DNA of 64,000 nucleotides, from NCBI GenBank assembly GCA_006226685.1, contig SBGG01000025.1, positions 41,129 through 105,128 of the forward strand. Reading direction: 5' to 3'. The position numbers and the translations under genes were made by a program. Source of the stretch: Sphingomonadales bacterium. GTDB lineage: Bacteria > Pseudomonadota > Alphaproteobacteria > Sphingomonadales > Sphingomonadaceae. Positions 8,127-16,200 of this stretch are shown here, piece by piece. The notes beneath the pieces are model-generated. The model was given only the letters and a program-made list of their open reading frames with translations. It made no database searches and had not been told where the DNA came from. Numbering within the stretch: the stretch's first letter is position 1; every line of letters starts with the position of its first letter.

Positions 8127-8474
8127 TCATCCATAACGCCGGCAGAGTGCAATTAGGTCTGCATCGATACGGTCATCATCGGGAATGAAGATCATGACGC
8201 CCGAACCGTCATTACAGGTGACATAAACCTGTTCGAACCAGCCGTCAGTGAGCGCGATCCATTCCCAGTTCGGTGTGAACTCGGATGATGGGAAGCGTTC
8301 CCCGTCCACCATGTTCACCAGCGGCGAGAAACCGATTTCGTTGATAATATCCTGCTCAGTATCGCCCGGCGCGATGACGAGAATGGGGCCGAGATATAAT
8401 AGGTCCAGCCGCGCATTGGCAGGGTGGTCGGACGGAAGCGCATATGCATCCTCCGGGTTGCGTATGATAAGCAT
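8127..8474 (-). CDS. hypothetical protein, acidic
   Basis: This 115-residue soluble, acidic protein begins MLIIRNPEDAYALPSD. GGAGAACACCC precedes its ATG, a good ribosome site. It has no recognisable catalytic motif; alternating hydrophobic strands (LYLGPILVIAPG, SGVMIFIPDDD) suggest a small alpha/beta fold. It follows the terminator of the coiled-coil membrane protein gene on the same strand, so it is probably transcribed on its own or by read-through. Small acidic island proteins can be anti-restriction or inhibitor proteins, but nothing in the sequence proves this. Confidence 0.55.
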   Translation of the reverse strand: MLIIRNPEDAYALPSDHPANARLDLLYLGPILVIAPGDTEQDIINEIGFSPLVNMVDGERFPSSEFTPNWEWIALTDGWFEQVYVTCNDGSGVMIFIPDDDRIDADLIALCRRYG

Positions 8475-8491
8475 GGGTGTTCTCCAAAAAG

Positions 8492-8518
8492 AAAAACCCC
8501 CGGCGGTTGGGCCGAGGG
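8492..8518 (-). terminator. intrinsic terminator (minus strand)
   Basis: Read on the minus strand, CCCTCGGC pairs with GCCGGGGG (one G-U) around a 6-base loop and is followed by TTTTTC. It terminates the lipoprotein/coiled-coil membrane protein operon upstream and overlaps the leader of the 8127-8474 gene. Confidence 0.8.
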
Positions 8519-8555
8519 CTTTGGGATGGTGAGATGTAGTGGGATTAGAGGTGGA

Positions 8556-9563
8556 TCATTCGGGGTTCTCTGCCGCACAGATGCCTTTGGCTGCGCCCGC
8601 CTTGATGGACGCTATTGTTCTGCGATCGTCCGCAATCAGCCGCTTCTCGTCATCGGTGACGCCCTCGCTTTCGGCCTTGCGTTCAAGGTCAACGACCTCC
8701 TCGACCAAGCGACCAAAGGTCTCCCGTGTCTTGCGGCAACTTCTGATATTGAAATCATTCGGAGCCTTACGCGCAATACGGAACAGTTCATCCCATTCCC
8801 TGCGCCTAGCGGTAACGATCTTCTCCTTCTCGATATCCCAGGCGGCCGATAGCTCCAGCGAGTTGGCGTCATCGCACGGGGATTCCATGTTGACCACGGT
8901 CCAACCGTCTCTACCGCACTTGAGTTCGGCTCGGGCGGGCTCGCCATAGCCACCAAACGAGTTTTTGGCGTTGTAGGCCACGCACGCCCTGTCTCTTGCC
9001 TTGCTGTAGATGATGTCGTTGAACACCGCCGACGCGGGGTCCTTGAGTCTCTCCTTGATGGCCCGTTCGATGTCTCCTGTGTCGTCACAGGACGTTGACA
9101 AAGCCTCTAGCCGTTCCTGGGCTTCCGCTTGTCGATCCTCTTCGGCGCGAAGTCTCTCGGAGTCAGCACGTTCTCTGGCTTCTTCAGCTTTTCGTTGCGC
9201 ACGATCCGTCGCTTCCCGTGCTCCTTGCGGTGTTCGTTCATACCAAGCCTGCACATAGCTGCTCGTATCTGTGGCGTAGACCAGCGAAACCAGCAGGAGG
9301 ACATATGCGATTGACCGCAAAATCTTCGGCATTGTCCAGAACAGTGGCGGCAGCAGTAAAAGGGCAGCCACTATGCTCACACCGATCGAACCAACGATCG
9401 GCCCGTAGGTAACACCCGGAACATCAAGGTGTTTAAGTGCGGCAAATGCGCCTACCGCTATCAGCAGTGCGACCGCAAAGCCTATCCAATGCAAAATCCG
9501 ATAGAGTATGAACGGCTTTCTCTTATTGGCCTCCGTGGGAGCGGCGGTTTCTATCTTTTCCAT
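8556..9563 (-). CDS. membrane protein with coiled coil, unknown function
   Basis: This 335-residue protein has three N-terminal hydrophobic helices (about 20-105), then a charged coiled coil rich in Arg/Glu/Ala (about 120-165), then a Cys-containing C-terminal domain. ATG 9563 follows AAAGGAATAATC. It starts 2 bases after the stop of the lipoprotein gene, so the two form an operon. The tail motif C-D-D-T-G-D-I-E-R-A-I-K-x-R-L-K-D-P-A-S-A-V-F resembles short domains found near lipoproteins in proteobacteria, but I cannot name the family. A role at the envelope is inferred from topology. Confidence 0.6.
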   Translation of the reverse strand: MEKIETAAPTEANKRKPFILYRILHWIGFAVALLIAVGAFAALKHLDVPGVTYGPIVGSIGVSIVAALLLLPPLFWTMPKILRSIAYVLLLVSLVYATDTSSYVQAWYERTPQGAREATDRAQRKAEEARERADSERLRAEEDRQAEAQERLEALSTSCDDTGDIERAIKERLKDPASAVFNDIIYSKARDRACVAYNAKNSFGGYGEPARAELKCGRDGWTVVNMESPCDDANSLELSAAWDIEKEKIVTARRREWDELFRIARKAPNDFNIRSCRKTRETFGRLVEEVVDLERKAESEGVTDDEKRLIADDRRTIASIKAGAAKGICAAENPE

Positions 9564-9565
9564 GA

Positions 9566-9943
9566 TTATTCCTTTGTGATGTCGGGTTTCTGCCATTTCG
9601 CCTCGGCAAAAGCGCGGCAGGCGGTACGGCCGTTGATGATGTTGCGGCCGGTGGAAACACGGATTTGCTGTTCGTTGATCGGTTCGATTTCGCGACCGCG
9701 CAGCTTGGCCTCTTCATAGGCACGGGCGGTCAGGATCGATCGGCACGCAAACAACAGGGCGTCGGCTTCGGGCATGAACTGGTAACGGGAATAGCGGACA
9801 TCGACGGTGAAGCCGGTTGCGGTGTCCTGTATGTCGATCTTGGCATTCTTGTCGCTACCAGCCGAAAGGGGACGCGAAACGTCAGCGGGAGTGGTGCAGG
9901 CGCAAAGCGACGCGACCGCCAACAGGGGCAGAAGATATTTCAT
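9566..9943 (-). CDS. small lipoprotein
   Basis: This 125-residue protein starts MKYLLPLLAVASLCAC. The hydrophobic leader ends in a lipobox-like L-C-A-C, so it is a predicted outer-membrane or periplasmic lipoprotein. AAGGAAGCATT precedes ATG 9943. The mature part has mixed beta-like segments (GFTVDVRYSRYQFMPEAD) and ends KWQKPDITKE. It is first in a two-gene operon with the coiled-coil membrane protein. The function is unknown; an envelope-located partnership is inferred from the 2-base spacing. Confidence 0.6.
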   Translation of the reverse strand: MKYLLPLLAVASLCACTTPADVSRPLSAGSDKNAKIDIQDTATGFTVDVRYSRYQFMPEADALLFACRSILTARAYEEAKLRGREIEPINEQQIRVSTGRNIINGRTACRAFAEAKWQKPDITKE

Positions 9944-10404
9944 AATGCTTCCTTTGATGTGATGCAGGCGCACGTGATTGGGCCGATTAAAGCCGAGACG
10001 CAGTTGTCCTGTCTGGTGAATGGAATATGTCGCCCCCTGTTGCGGAGCGACGTGTTGGCTTTGACCCTCAGCCGCCCCTATGTACCTCTCGGGGCAGCGG
10101 CCGAAGCCGGATGTTCAGAACCTGACCGTAGGCACAGGCGCATGCACCTTTACCGGCGAACCGGCTGGACATACGTGCATGCCACCCGGCCTCCGAATTT
10201 CGGCGACCGAGTTCCTACGAGTTTGAGGTTCTGACGCCCCACCCTGCTCTCACAGGGCACGGCGGTTTTGGCTTGTTACGGAAGGGTTCGCAAGTGGGGT
10301 TTGCGGACCTTCATATAAGATGGCAGATTTCACGCGCTGTCATCAGGCGAAAATTCTATCCAATCGAAGCAAATGCTACAGAGAGTGCGTGTTCGGGGGT
10401 GTTA
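9944..10404. other. non-coding gap containing the structured element
   Basis: The 461 bases lie between the divergent lipoprotein and coiled-coil/zinc-ribbon genes. The centre (10115-10234) has nested inverted repeats, listed separately, and a 48-codon open frame at 10080-10226. Hairpin CGGC-CGAA-GCCG (10098-10109) precedes it. Bases 10242-10256 contain a short CCCTG/CAGGG hairpin. No protein family is recognised. Confidence 0.5.
10115..10234. ncRNA. candidate structured RNA / nested inverted repeats
   Basis: Four stems nest in order. P1 is TCAGAACCT/AGGTTCTGA (10115-10123 with 10226-10234, 9 bp). P2 is CGTAGG/CCTACG (10127-10132 with 10214-10219). P3 is GCATGCAC/GTGCATGC (10140-10147 with 10175-10182, 8 bp), capped by CCGG-CGAA-CCGG. 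A side hairpin is CCGAA/TTCGG (10193-10203). The strand cannot be decided because the stems are symmetric. A 48-codon frame (10080-10226) spans it, so it might instead be a conserved peptide gene. In P4-like satellites immunity depends on a structured RNA; an analogous role here is only a hypothesis. Confidence 0.45.
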
Positions 10405-10533
10405 ATGACTTTCATTGTAGCCAAGAAATTCAATGAACGAATTATCATGCTCGGTGATACCACGATTTCTGATGACGATGGTATTCGTCGGGCCGCTTAG
10501 GCAGCGGTAATTAAGAAGGGCGTTGCGCAATGA
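10405..10533 (+). pseudogene. truncated Ntn-hydrolase-like fragment with in-frame TAG
   Basis: The frame begins MTFIVAKKFNERIIMLGDTTISD, resembling the first strands of proteasome/HslV-like N-terminal-nucleophile proteins. It hits TAG at 10498-10500, then stays open to TGA at 10531-10533, which overlaps the ATG of the next gene as ATGA. GGGGGTG lies four bases upstream. The length is far too short for the family (usually about 170-250 residues), so this is a decayed or deleted gene whose stop/start junction with its neighbour survives. Confidence 0.4.
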
Positions 10534-10922
10534 TCGAAGTCGTCCAAACTATCCAGACCTCTATCGAGATTGTTGGCAAGTTACTCGCATTATCGAAGAA
10601 GATTGGAGACGCAGATTTTAAAATGCTTATAGCTGACCTGTCCAACGAATTGGGTGATGCCAAGTTGGAAGCCGCTAATCTGAAAAATGAGCTGGCATCG
10701 CTCCGTCAAGAAAACACCGATTTGAAGCAGCGGCTGGAACGACGTGAAAACGACAGGCCGATCTATGCGGATGGCGTATACAATTTTGAGGGTGAAGACG
10801 GACAATTTTGCACATCTTGCTTCGATACTGGGCAGCGCAAAATTCGTGTACGGCGATTGGCAAACGGTTTCGAGGTATTCGGCAAATGGGAGTGCCCCTC
10901 GTGCAACGCGACTTTCGGTTAG
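10530..10922 (+). CDS. coiled-coil/zinc-ribbon protein
   Basis: This 130-residue protein is helical and amphipathic over residues 1-70 with a strong heptad coiled coil (LEAANLKNELASLRQENTD). A C-terminal zinc ribbon follows with CTSC and CPSC pairs about 30 residues apart. AAGAAGGGCG precedes ATG 10530. Similar coiled-coil/ribbon proteins are common in phages and integrative elements and usually lack a known role; oligomeric nucleic-acid or protein binding is a fair inference. It is the last gene before the attR/tRNA boundary and overlaps the remnant upstream by ATGA. Confidence 0.65.
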   Translation: MIEVVQTIQTSIEIVGKLLALSKKIGDADFKMLIADLSNELGDAKLEAANLKNELASLRQENTDLKQRLERRENDRPIYADGVYNFEGEDGQFCTSCFDTGQRKIRVRRLANGFEVFGKWECPSCNATFG

Positions 10923-11127
10923 TGAATCAAACCCATTATTTCAGCGTAGGCATGCAAAGCTTGTTCTTTGGGACCAGCCGCTTACACCCACAATTATGAG
11001 GTATAGCGCGGGTCGCGCCTGATTTCCCTATGGATGGGCCATAACCATTGACCCACGCCAGACCCAAAGGCGAACGCGCTTTCGCCCGTGTCCCGCGCTT
11101 TTCCCTGCCAAAAGGTCTTCAGGAAAG

Positions 11128-11172
11128 TGGTGCCGCAGAAGGGACTCGAACCCCCGACCCCAACATTACGAA
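11128..11172. repeat. attR: 45-bp direct repeat within tRNA-Thr
   Basis: Identical to 671-715. It covers the CCA end, acceptor 3' strand, T arm and anticodon-stem 3' strand into the anticodon loop of tRNA-Thr(CGT). It marks the right boundary of the element; strand exchange must lie within these 45 bases. Confidence 0.93.
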
Positions 11173-11203
11173 TGTCGTGCTCTACCAGCTGAGCTACTGC
11201 GGC
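11128..11203 (-). tRNA. tRNA-Thr(CGT)
   Basis: A 76-base cloverleaf on the minus strand, with CCA encoded. The acceptor is GCCGCAG/CTGCGGC, the D arm GCTC...GAGC, the anticodon stem CGACA/TGTTG with loop TTCGTAA (anticodon CGT, reading ACG), and the T loop TTCGAGT. The gene is intact although an element has inserted at its 3' half, because the element carries a replacement 3' end. Confidence 0.96.
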
Positions 11204-11435
11204 AAAACGGCCGGTTCCCCGGCCGCTACGGCGCTGCGCATAACAGCACTGGCCGGGGCTGGCAAGCCGGATCATTACCCCGGAGAGAGAAGGGGGCATC
11301 CTCTTTCCCGCCCCGCAGGAATAAAACAGCATGCAGGTCTATACTGTCCGATATTTTTAGCTAGTGTTAACCATAGCTGTGCCAGATTGGGAAGCTGAAG
11401 CAGAATATCGCTCGGCATCATGAACAGGTGGGCAG

Positions 11436-13130
11436 ATGGACAGTTTACGCGGTCAGGAAGAAATTGAGGGCAATGACGCCGGGGATTCCGGTGCGATCGA
11501 GGCACCTCCCGCGATCTCTGCGCAGGAACGCCGCATGCATGTGCGGGCGTATAATTACTGGGTGTCGCTGCTCGGCAACCGCAGCCTGCCTTCGATCGAG
11601 GATCTTAACCCCGAGGATATGGAGGATTTCGCGGCGAACAGTGTGCTGCTCGATTTTTCCATGGGGCTCGAAAATCCGGCGATCATCTATCTGGGTTCGG
11701 CGCTGCGCGAGGAATGCGGTATTGAAGGCAAGATTGAACGCGCCGAGCAGGTTCCGCCCCGTTCCCTGCTGTCCCGCCTGACCGACCATTATCTGCAGAT
11801 TATCGCCAATGCCGCTCCGGTCGGGTTCGAAGCTGAATTCACTAATCAGCGCGGCGCCGAAATCATGTATCGCGGCATATTAATGCCTTTTTCGTCGAAC
11901 GACGAGACGATCGATTTCATTTACGGCGTGATCAACTGGAAGGAAGTGGCGGACAAGGGCCTGACCGAAGGCCTTGATGAAGAGATTCGGGCCGCGATGA
12001 ACCTGTCCCCGGTCGCATCCCGAACCGCGCCGATCTGGGCGGATGGGCCTTCGGCCACAGCCGATTATGAAGATGAAGAGGGGGATGCTGGCCATATCGG
12101 CATGGGCGCGTCGGAAAAGTCCGCTTTTGAAGAAAGCGATTTTGGTTTCGGGGATGCCGATGAGGATTATGGCCTTGCGCCGGAAAGCGGCGAAGGCGAG
12201 CTTGATCTGTCTGCTTTTCTCGACATGGTCGATACGGATCAGCCGCTGGAACTGGAGCTGGACCAGCGCGTGCCGGACGCGGGGGAGGCCGTTTCCGACG
12301 AACTGGTCGGCGATCTGACCGCTGAAGATGTGCTGGAGGTCGAGGACGGTGTCGGCCCGCAGGACAATATCGTGCAGGATGGAGATGACGTCCGGGCTCC
12401 TGCCATGGAGTTGACGGAACCCGAGGCTGAGCCGGAGCTCGAGCCGATGGAGGCAGGCGTTGCCGCCTTTTCTTCCGGTCCGGAATTCGATCCTGACGAG
12501 ATGGGGTCATTCGGACCGCCGGTGATCAAGATTGGCCTTCCGGCGATGCTGGATATGGCCCGGCGCAGCGCGGCGGAAGCGCGGGATTGCGATGTGCGCG
12601 GTCGTTCCGCGCTTTATAGCGCGATCAGCGACGCCTATGATTTCACACTGTCGGCTTCCGAGGCGCCCGAAGATTATGAAATGATGCTGGAGGCGGCTGG
12701 AATCACGGTGCAGGAACGCAGCCCGATGACTGCCGTCATCAAGCTGGTTTTCGGCGTGGACCATGACAAGACCCGCGTCGCCGAATATGCGCTCGCGCTT
12801 GATTATGCGGTTGCGCGCAGATTGCCGCGCGGCGGTCTGGCGGATGAGCTGGCCGCGCATGAAGGCGGGCTGAAGGGGCTGGTGCGCGACATGCGTGCGG
12901 CGCGCAAGGCCGGGGGTACGGCTCGTCCTGAGCGCCGGATCGAGCGGGCGGTGAAAAAACTGGGCAAGGCCCGCGCGCTCGACACCAATGCGCTGCCCTT
13001 TGACGAACATGGTCTCGCTGTCGTTGTCGCGCGGCGCGAGGCGGATGGCAGTGTCACGCTGATTGCCGGTGTCGATCTTTCGGACAAGGCGGCGCAGAAG
13101 GTCGCGATCACGGCCAGCGAACTGATCTGA
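11436..13130 (+). CDS. PAS-domain protein with acidic low-complexity linker
   Basis: This 564-residue cytoplasmic protein has an N-terminal PAS_5-like domain (about 25-175). Its markers are an R-A-Y-N-Y-W start, 'LPSIEDLNPEDMEDF', and later 'MYRGILMPFSSNDETIDFIYGVINWKE', typical of an alphaproteobacterial PAS family. Residues about 190-355 are extremely acidic and probably disordered. The C-terminal part (about 360-560) is helical and of unknown family. ATG 11436 follows AGGTGGGCAG. No kinase, cyclase or regulator output domain is visible, so the signalling role is unclear. A terminator follows the stop. It lies just outside the integrated element. Confidence 0.65.
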   Translation: MDSLRGQEEIEGNDAGDSGAIEAPPAISAQERRMHVRAYNYWVSLLGNRSLPSIEDLNPEDMEDFAANSVLLDFSMGLENPAIIYLGSALREECGIEGKIERAEQVPPRSLLSRLTDHYLQIIANAAPVGFEAEFTNQRGAEIMYRGILMPFSSNDETIDFIYGVINWKEVADKGLTEGLDEEIRAAMNLSPVASRTAPIWADGPSATADYEDEEGDAGHIGMGASEKSAFEESDFGFGDADEDYGLAPESGEGELDLSAFLDMVDTDQPLELELDQRVPDAGEAVSDELVGDLTAEDVLEVEDGVGPQDNIVQDGDDVRAPAMELTEPEAEPELEPMEAGVAAFSSGPEFDPDEMGSFGPPVIKIGLPAMLDMARRSAAEARDCDVRGRSALYSAISDAYDFTLSASEAPEDYEMMLEAAGITVQERSPMTAVIKLVFGVDHDKTRVAEYALALDYAVARRLPRGGLADELAAHEGGLKGLVRDMRAARKAGGTARPERRIERAVKKLGKARALDTNALPFDEHGLAVVVARREADGSVTLIAGVDLSDKAAQKVAITASELI

Positions 13131-13132
13131 AT

Positions 13133-13157
13133 CCTGCCGGAACGGCGGGCGTTTTTT
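13133..13157 (+). terminator. intrinsic terminator
   Basis: CCTGCCG pairs with CGGCGGG around GAA, and six T follow after CG. It lies 3 bases past the PAS gene stop and separates it from the glutamate dehydrogenase gene. Confidence 0.85.
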
Positions 13158-13278
13158 GCCCGTCGTCCTTTCTCCCTGCCATTTATCGCAAAGCCGATAT
13201 TCGCGATGGTTCCCGCAGCGGTGCGTGGCTATAAGAGACCGTAAGAACAGGAAAGCACGGCAAAACGCAGGAGATTAT

Positions 13279-16200
13279 ATGGCAAGGGAAGACGCGGGAG
13301 AGGCGTATCCTGTTTCCGTCGCATTAAAAGAAGCGCTCGCGCGGGGCAACCTGCCGGGAGAAGGAAACGGGTTCACCGATGAAGAAGCCGCCGCTGCGGC
13401 GGAATTTGTCGGTCAGGCCGCCGCGGTTCGCCTGCCGGGAACACCGGCGATAGCGATTGAGAGTGAGGCGCCGCTTCACCGCAAAAATGGCGGGTGCGGG
13501 CGCAGGACCATTCCCGCCGTCAGCGCTCACCCGTTGCGCGTGGCCATTGTCAATGACGACATGCCGTTCCTGGTGGACAGCATCGCCAATTGTCTGGCCC
13601 AGCAGGGGCTGGTGATCCAGCGGCTGATGCATCCGGTGCTGAGCGTCGATCGCGATGCAACGGGCCGGTTGCTGGCGATATTGCCGCCCGATAGCCCCGG
13701 CGCCCGCCGGGAATCGATCATCTATATAGAGGTGGACCGGGCCACGGCCCGGCAGCGTGACGGGCTGGAGGCGGAAATCGTCGAGACCCTGCTGCATATC
13801 CGCTCGGCGGTGGCCGATTGGGGCCGGATGCAGGAGGCGCTGACCGTCGATGCCGACCGGCTGGCGGACGATGAGGGTGCGGCATTGCTGCGCTGGCTGC
13901 TCGCCCGCAATTTTACCCAGACCGGGTATGAAATGGTCCAGCGTGACGGTAGCCGGGAATCGGCTCTCGGTATCTGTGCGATAGAAGGCGATCCACCCCT
14001 GCTTGCGCCGGCGAGCGTTGATGCGGCCTTCAGCTGGTTCGAGGAAGGAGGGCGCGCTCCGCTCATCATCAAGAGCAATCAGGCTTCGCGCGTCCATCGG
14101 TTCAGCCTGATCGACCTGTTCATCGTGCCGGTACGCGAGGGCAAGACGATCCGGGCGCTTTCCATTCATGCGGGTATGTGGACCAGCGCGGCGCTGTCGA
14201 CTGCGCCCGATAGGGTGCCGGTGCTTCGTTCCGCCCTCTCGGCGCTGATGGAGAAACATGCCTTCGATCCGTCCGGGCATGCCGGCAAGGCGTTGTTCCA
14301 TGCGCTGACCCTGTTGCCGCACGACATCGTTATAGGGTTTGACCGCAAGACGCTGGAAAGGCTGGCGCTCACCGTCATGTCGCTTTCCGACCGGCCCCGG
14401 CCCAAGCTGGTGCTGGCGACGTCTGCGCTCGCGCGGCATCTTTATGTCTTTGTCTGGATCTCGCGCGACGATGTTTCGACCGCGCGGCGCATTGCGATAC
14501 AGGACATGCTGACGGAAGCGGCCGATGCGCCGCTGCTGGCCTGGTCAACCGCGCTGGAGGAAGGAGGGCTGGCGCTGATGCGCTTTACCCTCGATCTGCG
14601 CGCGAGCAGCACGACCCCGGACGAGACCCTGCTCGACGCGCAGGTCAAGCATATGGTGCGCGGCTGGGCGCCCGCGGTCGAGGCCGGGTTGGCGGATAGC
14701 CTCGACGGCCCGCAGGCCGAGGCGCTGACCGACCTCTATGCCGAGAGCTTCCCGCCCAGCTATCGCCTCGGCGCGGGGCCGGAAGAAGCGGCGGTCGATA
14801 TCATCGAAATGACGAAGCTTTCCGGCAAGGGCGATCGCGGCGTTCGCTTCTATCGCAATGAGGGCGACAGGCCGGACGAGTTGCGGCTGAAGCTCTATAG
14901 CCAGACGGCCATTGCGCTTTCCGATGCCGTGCCCGCCTTCGAGAATTTCGGTTTCAAGGCGATGGAGGAGATCAGCACGCCGCTCAACCGGGGCAAGCTG
15001 GGGCATATTCACCGTTTCCTGATGGCGCGTCATGACGGCGGAGACGCGGCGGACCTGATCGAGCGGGCCGATATATTGCAGGGCAGCCTTGCCCGCGTGC
15101 TGACCGGTGAGGCGGAGGATGACCGCTTCAACGAACTGATCGTGTCAGTCGGGATCGACCCGGCTTCGGTGGTGCTGCTGCGGGCGATTTTCCGCTATTT
15201 GCGGCAGACGGGCATGCCTTATGCAATGGCAACCTTTGTCGAGACGCTGCGTCGGGAACAGCCGGTGACGCGTGCGCTGATCGATCTGTTCCATGCATTG
15301 CACGATCCGGCATTCGCGGGAGACCGTACAGCGGCGGTCAAAGCGGCGGATGATGCGATCGCCTCGGGTCTGGTGCAGGTGTCGGCGATCGATGAGGATC
15401 GCATTCTGCGCCTGATCCATGCGGTGATCCATGCCTGCCTGCGGACTAATTTCTTCCTTGAAAGCGGCCGGCTTGCTCTGGCTTTCAAGATCGATAGCGC
15501 GAAGGTGCCGGGGCTTCCCGCGCCGCTGCCCTGGCGCGAAATCTGGGTCTACAGCCCGCGTGTGGAAGGTATCCATCTGCGGTCCGGTCCGGTTGCGCGT
15601 GGCGGCCTGCGCTGGTCCGACCGGCGTGACGATTTTCGGACCGAAATCCTTGGCCTGATGAAGGCGCAGCGGGTCAAGAATGCGGTGATCGTGCCGACCG
15701 GCGCCAAGGGCGGCTTCTATCCCAAGCAGCTTCCCAGCGCCGCGACCGATCGCGATGCCTGGCTGGCCGAAGGGACGGAAAGCTATCGCATCTTCATCCG
15801 TTCGCTGCTGTCGGTTACCGACAATATCGTTGCGGACAGGGTGGTCCATCCCGAGGGGATGGTGATCCGCGATGGGGACGATCCTTATTTCGTCGTCGCC
15901 GCCGACAAGGGCACCGCGACCTTTTCCGATGTCGCCAACGGCATCGCGCTGGAGCGCGAATTCTGGCTGGGCGATGCCTTCGCCAGCGGCGGTTCCAACG
16001 GCTATGACCATAAGGCGATGGGTATCACCGCGCGCGGGGCGTGGGTTTCGGTTCAGCGTCACTTTGCCGAAATGGGCATTGATGTGCAGAAGGACGCGGT
16101 GCGCGTCGTCGGTGTCGGCGACATGTCGGGCGATGTGTTCGGCAACGGGATGCTGCTCAGCAAGGCGATCCGGCTGGTTGCGGCCTTCGATCATCGTCAC

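Larger units (their letters stand above)
716..11172. mobile_element. Integrative genomic island in tRNA-Thr(CGT), P4-like satellite/plasmid-like
   Basis: The element lies between two copies of a 45-bp tRNA-Thr 3' sequence. It carries a P4-type integrase (3337-4512), a primase-polymerase/helicase-type replication protein (4780-6807), a HEPN and HNH gene pair, and several small orphan proteins. Base composition is lower in GC than the flanks, most obviously in 716-2200 and 7620-8060. No capsid, tail, relaxase or conjugation genes are visible, so it is either a satellite-type element mobilised in trans or an integrated plasmid-like replicon. The integrase is unusually central rather than adjacent to the tRNA. 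Boundaries are directly seen; the lifestyle is inferred. Confidence 0.88.
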
